Shown: piece by piece, positions 7,747 through 16,961 of the stretch | Numbering within the stretch: the first letter of the stretch is position 1 | Layout of the letters: each line of letters opens with the position of its first letter | NCBI RefSeq assembly: GCF_002343915.1 | Contig: NZ_NETK01000001.1 | Coordinates: forward strand, 7,702,001 to 7,766,000 | Direction: 5' to 3' | DNA from: Nannocystis exedens | GTDB lineage: Bacteria > Myxococcota_A > Polyangia > Nannocystales > Nannocystaceae | DNA length: 64,000 nucleotides | Position numbers and translations under genes: made by a program | The notes under the pieces: generated by a model | Database searches by the model: none | Told to the model about the DNA's origin: nothing | What the model saw: the letters and a program-made list of their open reading frames with translations, nothing else

Positions 7747-9528
7747 TCAGGGACAGCGGACCGGGGGCTCGGCGGGGGCGCGGATCCGCGGGCGCTCGGG
7801 GTCGTAGTACGCGAGCGGCGCGAGCGACACGGGGCCGAGCTTCTCGAGCTCGAGGGCCAGAGCCTCGCGCAAGGGCGGGTCGTCTTCGAGGGTGACGGTG
7901 GCCAGGCCGCGCTCCTGCAGGCCGGCGAAGGCCCGGTCGCCGCCGGTGGCGAGGAAGTCGCTGGCCAGGACGACGATCTCCTGCGACGCGTCGAGCGGGA
8001 CGCCGGCGCGCTGCAGGGTGACGCGGAGGTCGGGGCCGTCGCAGGCGGCGACCGCCTGCAGCCCGCCGAGCGAGAAGAAGGCGCCGCCGCCGAGGCTGCC
8101 GGCGATCATCGCCGCGAAGTCGCCGGCCCGCAGCTTGACGCGGGCGAACCGGTTGTCGAACGGGAACGCCTCGTAGAGCGCGCCGTAGCGCAGCGGCCCG
8201 GCCGGCAGGTCGGCCCGCACGCCGCCGCCGTTGATGATCGCGGCGTCGGCGTCGGGCCGGGCGCGCAGCATGAGGTCGACCAGCAGGTTGCCGAGCGGGT
8301 TCTCGCCCCTGCGGCGGGCGACGAACGGGGCGGCGACCGCCGGGCCGAGCGGGCGCTCGCGCACGACGTCGGCGGCGGCCAGGGCCGGGGCGATCACGGC
8401 GGCCACGGCCGGGTCGGGCGCCAGCGGGCGGCCCTCGCCGTCCCGCGGGTCGCAGGCGGGCAGCGGGTCGTCGGGGTCGGCGTCGGGTCGGGAGCACAAC
8501 CGACGTGGCGCATGAACCATGTTTGAAAGGACATGTCCGGAAGTACGATCGACGACGAGGTCGACGCGGCCGTAGGCGGCCCCGAGCGCGTACGACTGGA
8601 CGACGGCGACGCCGGCGACGCGGTGGGCCATGGCCTGGTGGGTGTGGCCGGCGACGATGACGTCGACGGCGCCGGGCGGGAGGGCGCGGGCGACGGCCAT
8701 GATCTCGTGGTCGGGCTCGCAGCTGGCGAGGTCGTCGGGGTCGGCGAAGCCGGTGCAGCGGCCGCCGGCGTGGGCGGCGACGACGACGACCGCGGCCCCG
8801 CGCGCGCGCAGGGCCGCGGCCTCGGCGGCGATCGAGGCCGCCAGCGGGGCGACCTCGAGGTCGACGATGTTGGCGGCGATCGTGGTGTGCGGGGTGCCCT
8901 CGGTGGTGACGCCGACGATGCCGACCTTGACCCCGGCGCGCTCGATCAGGGTCGAGGGCGCGCCGAACCCGGGCGGCTCGCCGCCCTTGCGGCGCAGGTT
9001 GGCGGTCAGGAAGGGGAAGGGGGCCTGGCGGATCCGGGCGACCAGGGCCCCGCGCGGGTCGGCCTCGCCCTCGCCGAACGGGACCTTCGCGGTGGCGCGC
9101 GGTCCGACCGGGCCGAAGTCGAACTCGTGGTTGCCGACGGCCACGGCGTCGTAGCCGAGCGCGGCGTAGGCGTCGACGACGCTGGCGCCCTCGACGAGGT
9201 TCGACTCGAGGGTGCCCTGGAACATGTCGCCGGCGTCGACCAGGACCACGCCGCCGCCGTCCTCCGCCCGCTCGCGCCGCAGCGCGCTCAGGTGGGCGGC
9301 CAGCAGCGGCAGGGCCCGCAGGTGGCCGTGGAGGTCGCTGGTGCCGACGATCGTGAGCGTGACGCGGTCCTCGGCGGGGGGCTCGTCGGCGCGCGGGCGG
9401 CAGGCGCCGGCGAACAGGAGCAGGAGCGTGAGGGCGGCGCAGGCTCGGCGCGCGCGGGAGGGGGCGAGGTCCGGCTCGCGCGCTCGCGCAGGTCCGCGCG
9501 CGGACGCGGGCGCTTCCGCGACGCGCAG
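7747..9528 (-). CDS. 5'-nucleotidase/2',3'-cyclic phosphodiesterase lipoprotein (UshA-like)
   Basis: A metallophosphoesterase of the UshA/5'-nucleotidase family, predicted to sit outside the inner membrane and release phosphate from nucleotides. Motifs run GTSDLHGH, DAGDMFQG, VGNHEFDFG and AGHTH, then the C-terminal substrate domain with NGGGVRAD and FPFDNRFARVKLRAGDF. The first in-frame ATG (9249) would cut off the GTSDLHGH metal site. Upstream codons continue in frame through a hydrophobic stretch and LLFAGAC, a good lipobox ending near 9410, but no ATG, GTG or TTG lies ahead of it. I extend the gene to a possible CTG at 9526-9528; the true start is uncertain. A CATG-box pair at 8518-8535 lies inside. 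Confidence 0.88.
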   Translation of the reverse strand: MRVAEAPASARGPARAREPDLAPSRARRACAALTLLLLFAGACRPRADEPPAEDRVTLTIVGTSDLHGHLRALPLLAAHLSALRRERAEDGGGVVLVDAGDMFQGTLESNLVEGASVVDAYAALGYDAVAVGNHEFDFGPVGPRATAKVPFGEGEADPRGALVARIRQAPFPFLTANLRRKGGEPPGFGAPSTLIERAGVKVGIVGVTTEGTPHTTIAANIVDLEVAPLAASIAAEAAALRARGAAVVVVAAHAGGRCTGFADPDDLASCEPDHEIMAVARALPPGAVDVIVAGHTHQAMAHRVAGVAVVQSYALGAAYGRVDLVVDRTSGHVLSNMVHAPRRLCSRPDADPDDPLPACDPRDGEGRPLAPDPAVAAVIAPALAAADVVRERPLGPAVAAPFVARRRGENPLGNLLVDLMLRARPDADAAIINGGGVRADLPAGPLRYGALYEAFPFDNRFARVKLRAGDFAAMIAGSLGGGAFFSLGGLQAVAACDGPDLRVTLQRAGVPLDASQEIVVLASDFLATGGDRAFAGLQERGLATVTLEDDPPLREALALELEKLGPVSLAPLAYYDPERPRIRAPAEPPVRCP

Positions 9529-9641
9529 GCCGCGGGGGCGGGGCGAGGGGGGCGCGGGCGGGTCGGCACGGCGGTCAAGATAGCCCGGGCGGGCCGGCGG
9601 CGGGCGCCCGCGGGGCGGGCGATCGCGACCGGGCTGATCAG

Positions 9642-10787
9642 TTGCAAGATGGGGCGATGGTGGACGGGATCACGCCGGAGCGGGTGCGCGAGATCGTGGC
9701 GATGGCGGACCAGCCGGTCCTGCGCAACCTCCTGATCACGCGCGGGTACCACCGGCTGACGCTGGCGATGGCGCAGGTGCTGGGCGAGGGGGACTTCGCG
9801 TGGCCGATCTTCGCCGTGTGGGCGTCGAAGCAGGCCGGGCAGTTCATCCGCGAGGAGGAGCTCGGGGCGGGGGTGTCGGCGCTGCTCGCCGCGCGGATGC
9901 CCGCGGCGCTGGGGAGCGTGGCCCTGCGCGCGCCGATCCGGCGGGCGCTGGCGCAGATCGCCCGCCACGTGATGGGCGGCAACACGATCGTGTTCGCCGA
10001 GCTGGGGGAGGCGTTCGCGGCGTTCTCGGCCGCCTTCGCCGAGCCCGCGGGGCGCACCGAGGAGCGGCTCGCCGACGTCGTCGCGCAATTCAGCGAGGGG
10101 CCGAGCCTGCCCGACGTGGTGACGATCGCCGCCGACGGGACGTTGGAGCGGCGGCAGCAGGGCGGGCAGACGATGATCCGCGAGGCGCTGGCCTACTACT
10201 ACAGCGCGCTGCACGAGCGCAGGCCCGCGGTCCGCGCCGAGCTGGTGCTGCTGGCCAACGGGCTGTGCGGGCTGCACGAGCAGACGCGGCTGCAGCCGTA
10301 CATCGCCGGGGCGCTGGCGGCCCCGCTGACGGAGCTGCCCGGCGCCGAGGACGGACCGATCGGCGCGGCGCTGGCGGCGATGGTGCGGCGCGCGGCGACG
10401 GAGTTGATGATGACGATGGCGCTGCCGGGGCAGGTGCTGCGCCTGGGCTTCGACCTGCCGGCGCCGCCGGGACAGCCGCTGTGGCCCGACGAGCTGGCGC
10501 GGCTGGAGCACCCGCGGCTGCTCCAGCTGGCGGAGGAACTGGGGGCCTACGAGGCGCGCGAGCGCGGGCTCGGGCTGGCCGACCGGGTCGAGGACTGGCT
10601 GCAGCTCGGCGGGCCGGAGGTCCAGGGCTCGGGGGCCGACGACTGGTCGCGCCTGGGCGACCGCATGCGCTACATCTTCGAGTACTTCCGCTCGCGCCAG
10701 CGCGACGCGAGCCTGCTGGCGTCGCCGTTCTCGGCCGAGCAGGAGCAGGACATGCTGGCCGGACGGGTCCCCGTGGGCCCGCTGTGA
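9642..10787 (+). CDS. Protein of unknown function
   Basis: I do not recognise this 381-residue protein. It is soluble and helical with no signal peptide or membrane segment. It contains ITRGYHRLTLAMAQVLG, FAVWASKQAGQFIREEE near residues 30-75 and MRYIFEYFRSRQRDASL near the C terminus, which looks like a conserved end motif. The WASKQAG element is well preserved and may be a family signature. The ATG at 9660 is an alternative start. Codon use matches neighbouring genes, and its real-gene status is clear from the long uninterrupted frame with good third-position GC. It is divergent from the 5'-nucleotidase gene. Confidence 0.75.
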   Translation: MQDGAMVDGITPERVREIVAMADQPVLRNLLITRGYHRLTLAMAQVLGEGDFAWPIFAVWASKQAGQFIREEELGAGVSALLAARMPAALGSVALRAPIRRALAQIARHVMGGNTIVFAELGEAFAAFSAAFAEPAGRTEERLADVVAQFSEGPSLPDVVTIAADGTLERRQQGGQTMIREALAYYYSALHERRPAVRAELVLLANGLCGLHEQTRLQPYIAGALAAPLTELPGAEDGPIGAALAAMVRRAATELMMTMALPGQVLRLGFDLPAPPGQPLWPDELARLEHPRLLQLAEELGAYEARERGLGLADRVEDWLQLGGPEVQGSGADDWSRLGDRMRYIFEYFRSRQRDASLLASPFSAEQEQDMLAGRVPVGPL

Positions 10788-10885
10788 GCGGGGGATCGCC
10801 GGCCGGGGCGGGGCCGGCGGCGCGGCAAAGTCGACGAAAAGGCGCTCAGACGGGCGATCTGGGGGACGTCAAGGGCCGAAAGCGC

Positions 10886-10914
10886 TTGATACGGAACACT
10901 TGTTCTCCTATAGA
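10886..10914 (+). promoter_or_regulatory. recA promoter with LexA (SOS) box in the spacer
   Basis: TTGATA at 10886-10891 and TATAGA at 10909-10914 are 17 bp apart, an ideal sigma-70 arrangement. Inside the spacer, GAACACTTGTTC at 10894-10905 is a perfect palindrome of the GAACNNNNGTTC type that LexA binds in many non-enteric bacteria. A repressor bound here would block polymerase, so recA is very likely induced by DNA damage. The start codon is 45 bp downstream. Confidence 0.85.
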
Positions 10915-10958
10915 TCACGCGCGGGCGCTAGACCGCGCACTGAGGATTCAAAACGCTC

Positions 10959-12182
<1,224 letters not shown>

Positions 12183-12210
12183 GCTCGCCGAGCTGGTTTG
12201 AGGGAACAAG

Positions 12211-12251
12211 ACCGCAGCCCGTCTCGCCTGCGAGGCGGGCTGTCGCGGTCC
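12211..12251 (+). terminator. Strong hairpin after recA
   Basis: Nested arms GACCGC/GCGGTC and AGCCCG/CGGGCT with an inner CTCG/CGAG stem form a long hairpin 28 bp after the recA stop. There is no T-run. A second perfect 24-base palindrome at 12427-12450 ends in the same tail, CGGGCTGTCGCGGTC, so the tail is duplicated across this gap. Confidence 0.55.
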
Positions 12252-12261
12252 AATCAGGGGG

Positions 12262-12362
12262 CGCGCAGCGTGGTGCAGCACGTCGGTGCGGAGCACGAAC
12301 TTCTCGCCGCGGGTGACCTCGCAGGCCGGGTGCATCACGCGGTGCTGGAACAGCGAGGCTGT
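12262..12362 (-). pseudogene. Remnant of a 2OG-Fe(II) oxygenase
   Basis: The minus strand encodes FQHRVMHPACEVTRGEKF followed by VLRTDVL. This matches the C-terminal end of prolyl-4-hydroxylase-like 2OG-Fe(II) oxygenases, where the His-x-G...TRG-x-KxVLRTDV segment carries the last iron His and the 2OG-binding Arg. No upstream iron-binding HxD motif is present in frame, and the frame runs into the recA terminator hairpin. It is therefore a short relic, not a working gene. The rest of 12183-12494 shows only the paired hairpins noted for the terminator. Confidence 0.55.
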
Positions 12363-12494
12363 CCGTCGCGGGTCAGGCGCGGAGCCCGTGGGGTTCGCTC
12401 ATGACGCGCGGCCCCTGTCGCGCGCGGCCCGGCTCGCGCGCGAGCCGGGCTGTCGCGGTCAGCTCCTCGCATCGAGCGGACCTGCTCGCCGGAA

Positions 12495-12554
12495 CATGCT
12501 CCCTGGGGCATGTCTTGAAGAGCATGCTCTCCAAAGCATGCTCCGAAGGTCAGG
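12495..12554. repeat. 14-bp CATG-box array, 5 boxes, over a stop codon
   Basis: Boxes start at 12495, 12509, 12523, 12537 and 12551 (CAGG), all at 14-bp steps. The last box covers the stop codon of the carotenoid oxygenase gene at 12550-12552. Confidence 0.85.
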
Positions 12555-13992
12555 CCGCGTCCTCGGCCACGAAGGTGCCGTGGAAGCCGAGCGGGGTGGC
12601 GTGGGGCAGGCGCAGGCGGGCGAGGGTGCCGAGGTCGCGGGCGTCGAGGACGAGCAGGTGGTTGGCGCGCTCGGCGTCGACGTAGTGCATCGACAGCAGC
12701 CAGCCGTCGTCCTCGTCGGTGCCGCCGGGGCGGGGGACGAACACCGGCTCGCCGGTGAGGGCGGGGCCGAAGTCGCGGAACAGCGTGGTCGCGCCGTCGC
12801 AGTCGACCTTGAGGATGCCGGTCGAGAACGGGGTCTTGCGCCCAGGGGCGGAGCCGATCGACCAGGCGTAGCGGTGACGCCGGCTGATCTTGTCCTGGCG
12901 GATCGTGCCGAGCTCGCCGGTGTGGTCGGTCAGCGGCTGCTCGCTGACGCCGCCGCCCGGGTCGATGCGGTAGCGGGTGAGGTACGGCTTGACGTGCTCC
13001 TCGGGCCGGTCGGGGCGCGGGTTCAGGTCGGGGAACCGGTGCATCCGGTAGCCGTCGGCGAAGATCACCCCCTGCTCGTCCTCGAAGCCGTTGGGGAAGT
13101 GGAAGATGAAGCAGGCGCCGGTCTCGGTGCGCCGGTGCGCCGTGCTGTCACGGTCGACCACGAGGATCTGCGTCGGCCCCGGCAGGGCCCGCATCGTTTG
13201 CACGGGCGGCGCCAAACCGAGCAACATCTTGCGCAGGTCGAAGGCGGTCGGCGTGAGGAAGAAGACGCGGTGGCGGGCGGTCAGCACGAAGTCGTGGATG
13301 AAGTAGCCCCCCGGCAGATCGATGAACTCGGGCGGAGCGGCCCGTCCGCCGGCGTCGACGCGGTAGAGGCACAGGCGCGAGCGGGTGCCGGTGGCCGCCA
13401 GGCCGAAATTGAAGAGCTCGCCGGTGACGGGGCAGACCTTGGGGTGAGCGCTGAACGGCAGCTCGGGCGCGACCAGGCGCTCGACGACGCTGCCGGGGTT
13501 GTGCAGGGCGCCGCCGAGGTCGTCGCGGGCGAGGGTGTCGAGGTTGCCGGGGTCGAGCCGGTGCGGCCAGCCGGCCTCCCACAGCGCGAGCAACTTGCCG
13601 CCGTGGTGGACGACGCTGGTGTTGGCGACGTTCTTGAACCGGGTGCGCAGGAGGTTCTTCAGCAGGCCGCCGGGGATGTTGGTGCCGAAGTTGCGAAACA
13701 GGATCCGCCGGGCCGACTCCTCGGCGAGAAACTCGCGAGTGCGGACGTAGCGGTTGCGGTAGGTGACCCCACGGTCGTCGAAGGCGAAGCGGTTGATGTG
13801 CCCGTCGCCGTCGAACAAATGGCCGTAGCGGTGGCCGTAGAGCTCGAGCCGGCCGGGGCCGTTGCGGAACAGGACGCCGCGCAGCTGCTCGGGGACGGCG
13901 CCTTCGCACAGCGGGAGGCGGACGTCGAACTCCTGGGTGACGGCCTCGTTGGAGCGCGCGTAGATGTCGTAGAGCTCGGGAGCGGCGGACAT
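12550..13992 (-). CDS. Carotenoid cleavage oxygenase (RPE65 family)
   Basis: A 480-residue enzyme of the carotenoid/retinal-pigment-epithelium oxygenase family, which uses four His-bound Fe(II) to cleave a double bond of carotenoids or stilbenes. Iron-ligand segments are visible as FSAHPKV, GYFIHDFVLT and the C-terminal GFHGTF; other conserved signatures are RGVLFRNGPG, HLFDGDGHI and the terminal propeller strand pattern. I use the ATG at 13990-13992 because MSAAPELYDIYARSNEAV begins the folded region; the frame continues upstream without support. The substrate cannot be told from sequence. Myxobacteria make carotenoids, so apocarotenoid production is plausible. Confidence 0.93.
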   Translation of the reverse strand: MSAAPELYDIYARSNEAVTQEFDVRLPLCEGAVPEQLRGVLFRNGPGRLELYGHRYGHLFDGDGHINRFAFDDRGVTYRNRYVRTREFLAEESARRILFRNFGTNIPGGLLKNLLRTRFKNVANTSVVHHGGKLLALWEAGWPHRLDPGNLDTLARDDLGGALHNPGSVVERLVAPELPFSAHPKVCPVTGELFNFGLAATGTRSRLCLYRVDAGGRAAPPEFIDLPGGYFIHDFVLTARHRVFFLTPTAFDLRKMLLGLAPPVQTMRALPGPTQILVVDRDSTAHRRTETGACFIFHFPNGFEDEQGVIFADGYRMHRFPDLNPRPDRPEEHVKPYLTRYRIDPGGGVSEQPLTDHTGELGTIRQDKISRRHRYAWSIGSAPGRKTPFSTGILKVDCDGATTLFRDFGPALTGEPVFVPRPGGTDEDDGWLLSMHYVDAERANHLLVLDARDLGTLARLRLPHATPLGFHGTFVAEDAA

Positions 13993-14115
13993 GCCAGGCG
14001 ATGTAGTCGAGGCCGGCGCAAATTGCGAGGCGGTTCGGGGGTCAAAACGCGCTCTGCCGCCGCCGGCACCGCCGCGGCGGCGAACACGGCTCACTTGTGT
14101 TAGGGTGGGTGTTCG

Positions 14116-15201
14116 ATGAACCGGAAGTCGTTCACGGCGATCCTCCTGGGCGGGGCGCTCGCAGGCGGCTGCTCGAAGCCGAACCCGCTGTTCCTCGACA
14201 CCTGGGACGTCGTGACCGACAGCGGTTCCGTCAGCCAGACCTCCGCGGTCACGGCGGAGCCGACGACGATCGAACCGCCGACGACGACGACGACCGACCC
14301 CCCGGTGACCACGACCTCCTCAGGCTCGATCACCGGCACGTCGGACGCCCTGACGACGGACGAGCCGCTCCCGACGACCGAGACCACCGGCGACTCGTTC
14401 CTGTGCGAGGCCGCCGACCTCGACATGGAGGGCTGCTGCTTGGTCGACATCGTCGTCGAGGCCGACACGTTCTTCAGCGACGCGCTCGACGGCGTGGCCG
14501 AGGGCTGCCAGCTGTCGCCCCTGCCGGTGGAGTACGAGAAGCTGGCGTGCCAGCACGTCAGCTTCGGCAAGGCGCCGGTGGTCGCGGTGTTCAAGGACGA
14601 CGGTATGAGCGGGACGGCGGTCTCCGGGACCAGCATGATGGCGCTGCGGTTCCCGACGAAGAACGGACAGCTGGTGTCCCAGATGCACGGGCCGGTCGCG
14701 ACCGAGCTGATCAAGTCGATCGAACTCGTGGTCTGGGCGATGTACGACCCGAGCGTCTACAAAGACTTGACGTTCGCCGTCCACGCGCTCCACCCCGACC
14801 TCGGATGGATCGAGGGCGACGACGGCGGCGCGACCGCTTGCGTCAACGGCCGGGCCTCGTTCGCGTGCCGCGAGTGCGGGGCGACGGTCGGTGGCGAGTG
14901 CCCCGCCTCGTGGGGCATGGCGCCGCAGCCGATCCAAAATGACGCGGAGCCGCTCGGCGTCGTCGCCGCGGTCTCGGACGGCAACACGGGGCTGGCGCCC
15001 ATCGACCTCGAGCCGCTCGGGGCGCCCACCGACTGGGTGCCGCAGCTCACCGGCGGCGGCCTGGTGATCGTGCCGAACTCGACCACGTACAAGGGCGAGC
15101 CGCTCCCGGCGCTGGTGCCGTGGCCGGGCGTCTCGATCGAGGCGCGCGAGGGGCTGTCGGACGCCGACCCGCGGCTGCGCGCCCGGGTCTGCAAGCCGTA
15201 G
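14116..15201 (+). CDS. Secreted lipoprotein with Thr/Ser-rich linker
   Basis: A 361-residue protein of unknown function. It has a lipoprotein signal ending in LAGGC near residue 19, then a linker of Thr, Ser, Pro, Glu and Asp to about residue 92, then a Cys-containing domain starting at FLCEAADLDMEGCC. The long charged Thr/Ser linker is the hallmark of surface lipoproteins in Nannocystis-like bacteria. The second half is rich in beta-type sequence with several Cys, consistent with disulfides outside the cell. A TTAGGGT-type -10 lies just before the start. No enzyme motif is visible. Confidence 0.85.
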   Translation: MNRKSFTAILLGGALAGGCSKPNPLFLDTWDVVTDSGSVSQTSAVTAEPTTIEPPTTTTTDPPVTTTSSGSITGTSDALTTDEPLPTTETTGDSFLCEAADLDMEGCCLVDIVVEADTFFSDALDGVAEGCQLSPLPVEYEKLACQHVSFGKAPVVAVFKDDGMSGTAVSGTSMMALRFPTKNGQLVSQMHGPVATELIKSIELVVWAMYDPSVYKDLTFAVHALHPDLGWIEGDDGGATACVNGRASFACRECGATVGGECPASWGMAPQPIQNDAEPLGVVAAVSDGNTGLAPIDLEPLGAPTDWVPQLTGGGLVIVPNSTTYKGEPLPALVPWPGVSIEAREGLSDADPRLRARVCKP

Positions 15202-15333
15202 GCGCGGGGTCGGCCCCGGCTCGACGGTCGCGCGCGCCGGGTTGCATCGCCCGGCGCGGCCCGTCCGGACTTCGGAGGGCGAGCCACGCGGGCTGCACGC
15301 CCCGGTCGTGGACGACCCGGGCGCGAGCGCGGG

Positions 15334-16722
15334 TCAGCCGAACGCCAGCTCGAGCGCCTCGCCGACGGTGCGGGCCAGGCGGACGTCGACGCCGAGCTGG
15401 TCCTTGAGCTTCCTGGCCGAAAGGGCATGTTGCTTGGGACCTGTCGGAAGGAGCACCCGCTTCATGCCCAGGCGGGCGGCCTCGGACAGGCGGGCGTCGG
15501 AGCGGGGGGCGGGGCGCAGCTCGCCGGTGAGGCCGACCTCGCCGAACACGCACAGGCCGGGCGGGAGCGGCTGGCGGCGGTGCGAGGAGGCGACCGCGAG
15601 CAGGACGGCGAGGTCGCTGGCGGGCTCGCCGAGGCGCATGCCGCCGACGGCGTTGACGAACACGTCCTGGTCGAGGGCGAACACGCCGGCGTGGCGGTCG
15701 AGCACGGCGAGGAGCATGGCGAGGCGGACCGGGTCGACGCCGACGCAGGTGCGGCGCGGGTTGCCGAACGCGGCGGCCAGCAGCGCCTGGACCTCGAGCA
15801 GCAGCGGGCGTGAGCCCTCGAGGCTGGCGGTCACGCACGAGCCGATCGCCGGGTCGTCGCGCTCGGTGATGAAGGCCTCGGAGGGGTTTGCGATCTCCCG
15901 CAGGCCGTCGCCGCGCATCTCGAACACGCCGAGCTCCTGGGTGCTGCCGTAGCGGTTCTTGGTGGCCCGCAGCATGCGGATCGCCCGCTCCTCGTCGCCC
16001 TCGAACGAGAGCACGGCGTCGACCAGGTGCTCGAGCAGGCGCGGGCCGGCGAGCTGGCCGTCCTTGGTGACGTGGCCGACGACGACGACCGGCACGCCGT
16101 GGGTCTTGGCGAAGCCGACGAGCGCGGAGGTGACGGCGCGGATCTGGCTGATGTTGCCGGGCAGGCCGTCCTGGGCCCCGCTGTGGACGGTCTGGACCGA
16201 GTCGACGATCAGCGCGGCGAGGGTCTTGGCGCGCTCCTGGGCGGCGCTCAGGACCTCCTCGATGCGGGTCTCGGCCATCAGCAAGAGGCCGGGGTGGCTG
16301 GCGCCGAGGCGGCCGCAGCGGGCCGCGACCTGGGCCACCGACTCCTCGCCGCTGGCGTACAGCACGACGCCGTTGCGCCGCGCCAGGCCGACCGAAGCCT
16401 GCAGCAGCAGGGTCGACTTGCCGATCCCCGGCGGCCCGCCGAGCAGCACCACGCTGCCCGGGACGAGGCCGCCGCCGAGCACGCGATCGACCTCTCCCAT
16501 GCCGCACGGGCGCCGCGGCTGGCGGTCGACGATCGTCTGCGCCTCGGTCGAGGCCACGACCTTGCCCGGCCCGGCCGGCCGCTCGCCCGGCGGCGGGGCG
16601 GCGACCTCCTCCTCGATCGTGTTCCAGGCGTCGCAGGTCGGACACTTGCCGAACCACCCGGTCGTGACCGCGCCGCACGCCTGACACACCCACCGCTGCT
16701 GGGGCTTTTTGACCTTGCTCAT
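15334..16722 (-). CDS. radA: DNA repair protein RadA (Sms)
   Basis: RadA is a RecA-like hexameric helicase that drives branch migration of recombination intermediates. The 462 residues show the N-terminal C4 zinc finger CQACGAVTTGWFGKCPTC near 15-32, Walker A GGPPGIGKSTL near 95, the RadA signature KNRYGSTQELGVFEM near 255-270 and a C-terminal Lon-protease-like domain with VNAVGGMRLGEPASDL and FGEVGLTGELRP. Four CATG boxes at 15412-15457 fall in a variable loop near residues 422-437, and a five-box array lies immediately upstream of the start codon. Bases 15202-15333 show no gene. Confidence 0.97.
   Translation of the reverse strand: MSKVKKPQQRWVCQACGAVTTGWFGKCPTCDAWNTIEEEVAAPPPGERPAGPGKVVASTEAQTIVDRQPRRPCGMGEVDRVLGGGLVPGSVVLLGGPPGIGKSTLLLQASVGLARRNGVVLYASGEESVAQVAARCGRLGASHPGLLLMAETRIEEVLSAAQERAKTLAALIVDSVQTVHSGAQDGLPGNISQIRAVTSALVGFAKTHGVPVVVVGHVTKDGQLAGPRLLEHLVDAVLSFEGDEERAIRMLRATKNRYGSTQELGVFEMRGDGLREIANPSEAFITERDDPAIGSCVTASLEGSRPLLLEVQALLAAAFGNPRRTCVGVDPVRLAMLLAVLDRHAGVFALDQDVFVNAVGGMRLGEPASDLAVLLAVASSHRRQPLPPGLCVFGEVGLTGELRPAPRSDARLSEAARLGMKRVLLPTGPKQHALSARKLKDQLGVDVRLARTVGEALELAFG
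15412..15457. repeat. 14-bp boxes inside radA, 4 boxes
   Basis: Boxes start at 15412 (CCTG), 15426 (CATG), 15440 (CCTG) and 15454 (CACC). They encode LPTGPKQHALSARK, a loop in the Lon-like domain that is variable between RadA proteins. Confidence 0.65.
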
Positions 16723-16726
16723 AAGA

Positions 16727-16786
16727 CCTGTTCAGAAAGGCATGGCGCGCGGGACATGGCACGAGGGACATGTCGCCGGGGACATG
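16727..16786. repeat. 14-bp CATG-box array directly upstream of radA
   Basis: Boxes start at 16727 (CCTG), 16741, 16755, 16769 and 16783 at exact 14-bp steps. The first box is only 4 bp from the radA start codon, so the array is in the radA leader and leaves no visible ribosome-binding site. The rest of the gap to 16961 has no gene that I can support. Confidence 0.85.
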
Positions 16787-16961
16787 CGGCTGCAGAGGGG
16801 CCCGAACGGCGCTGCGGGACGGCCGCGGCGCCAGGGTCAGGTCCAGGTCTACGTCGCCCGCGAGTTCGGAGCAAGGCGGTCCGCGCGGCGGCCGGCGAAC
16901 GCCGCCGCGCGCGGGAGGGCGAGCGCTCGCGCGGGCCGTGCGGGCGACCGCCGCGCCGCGG

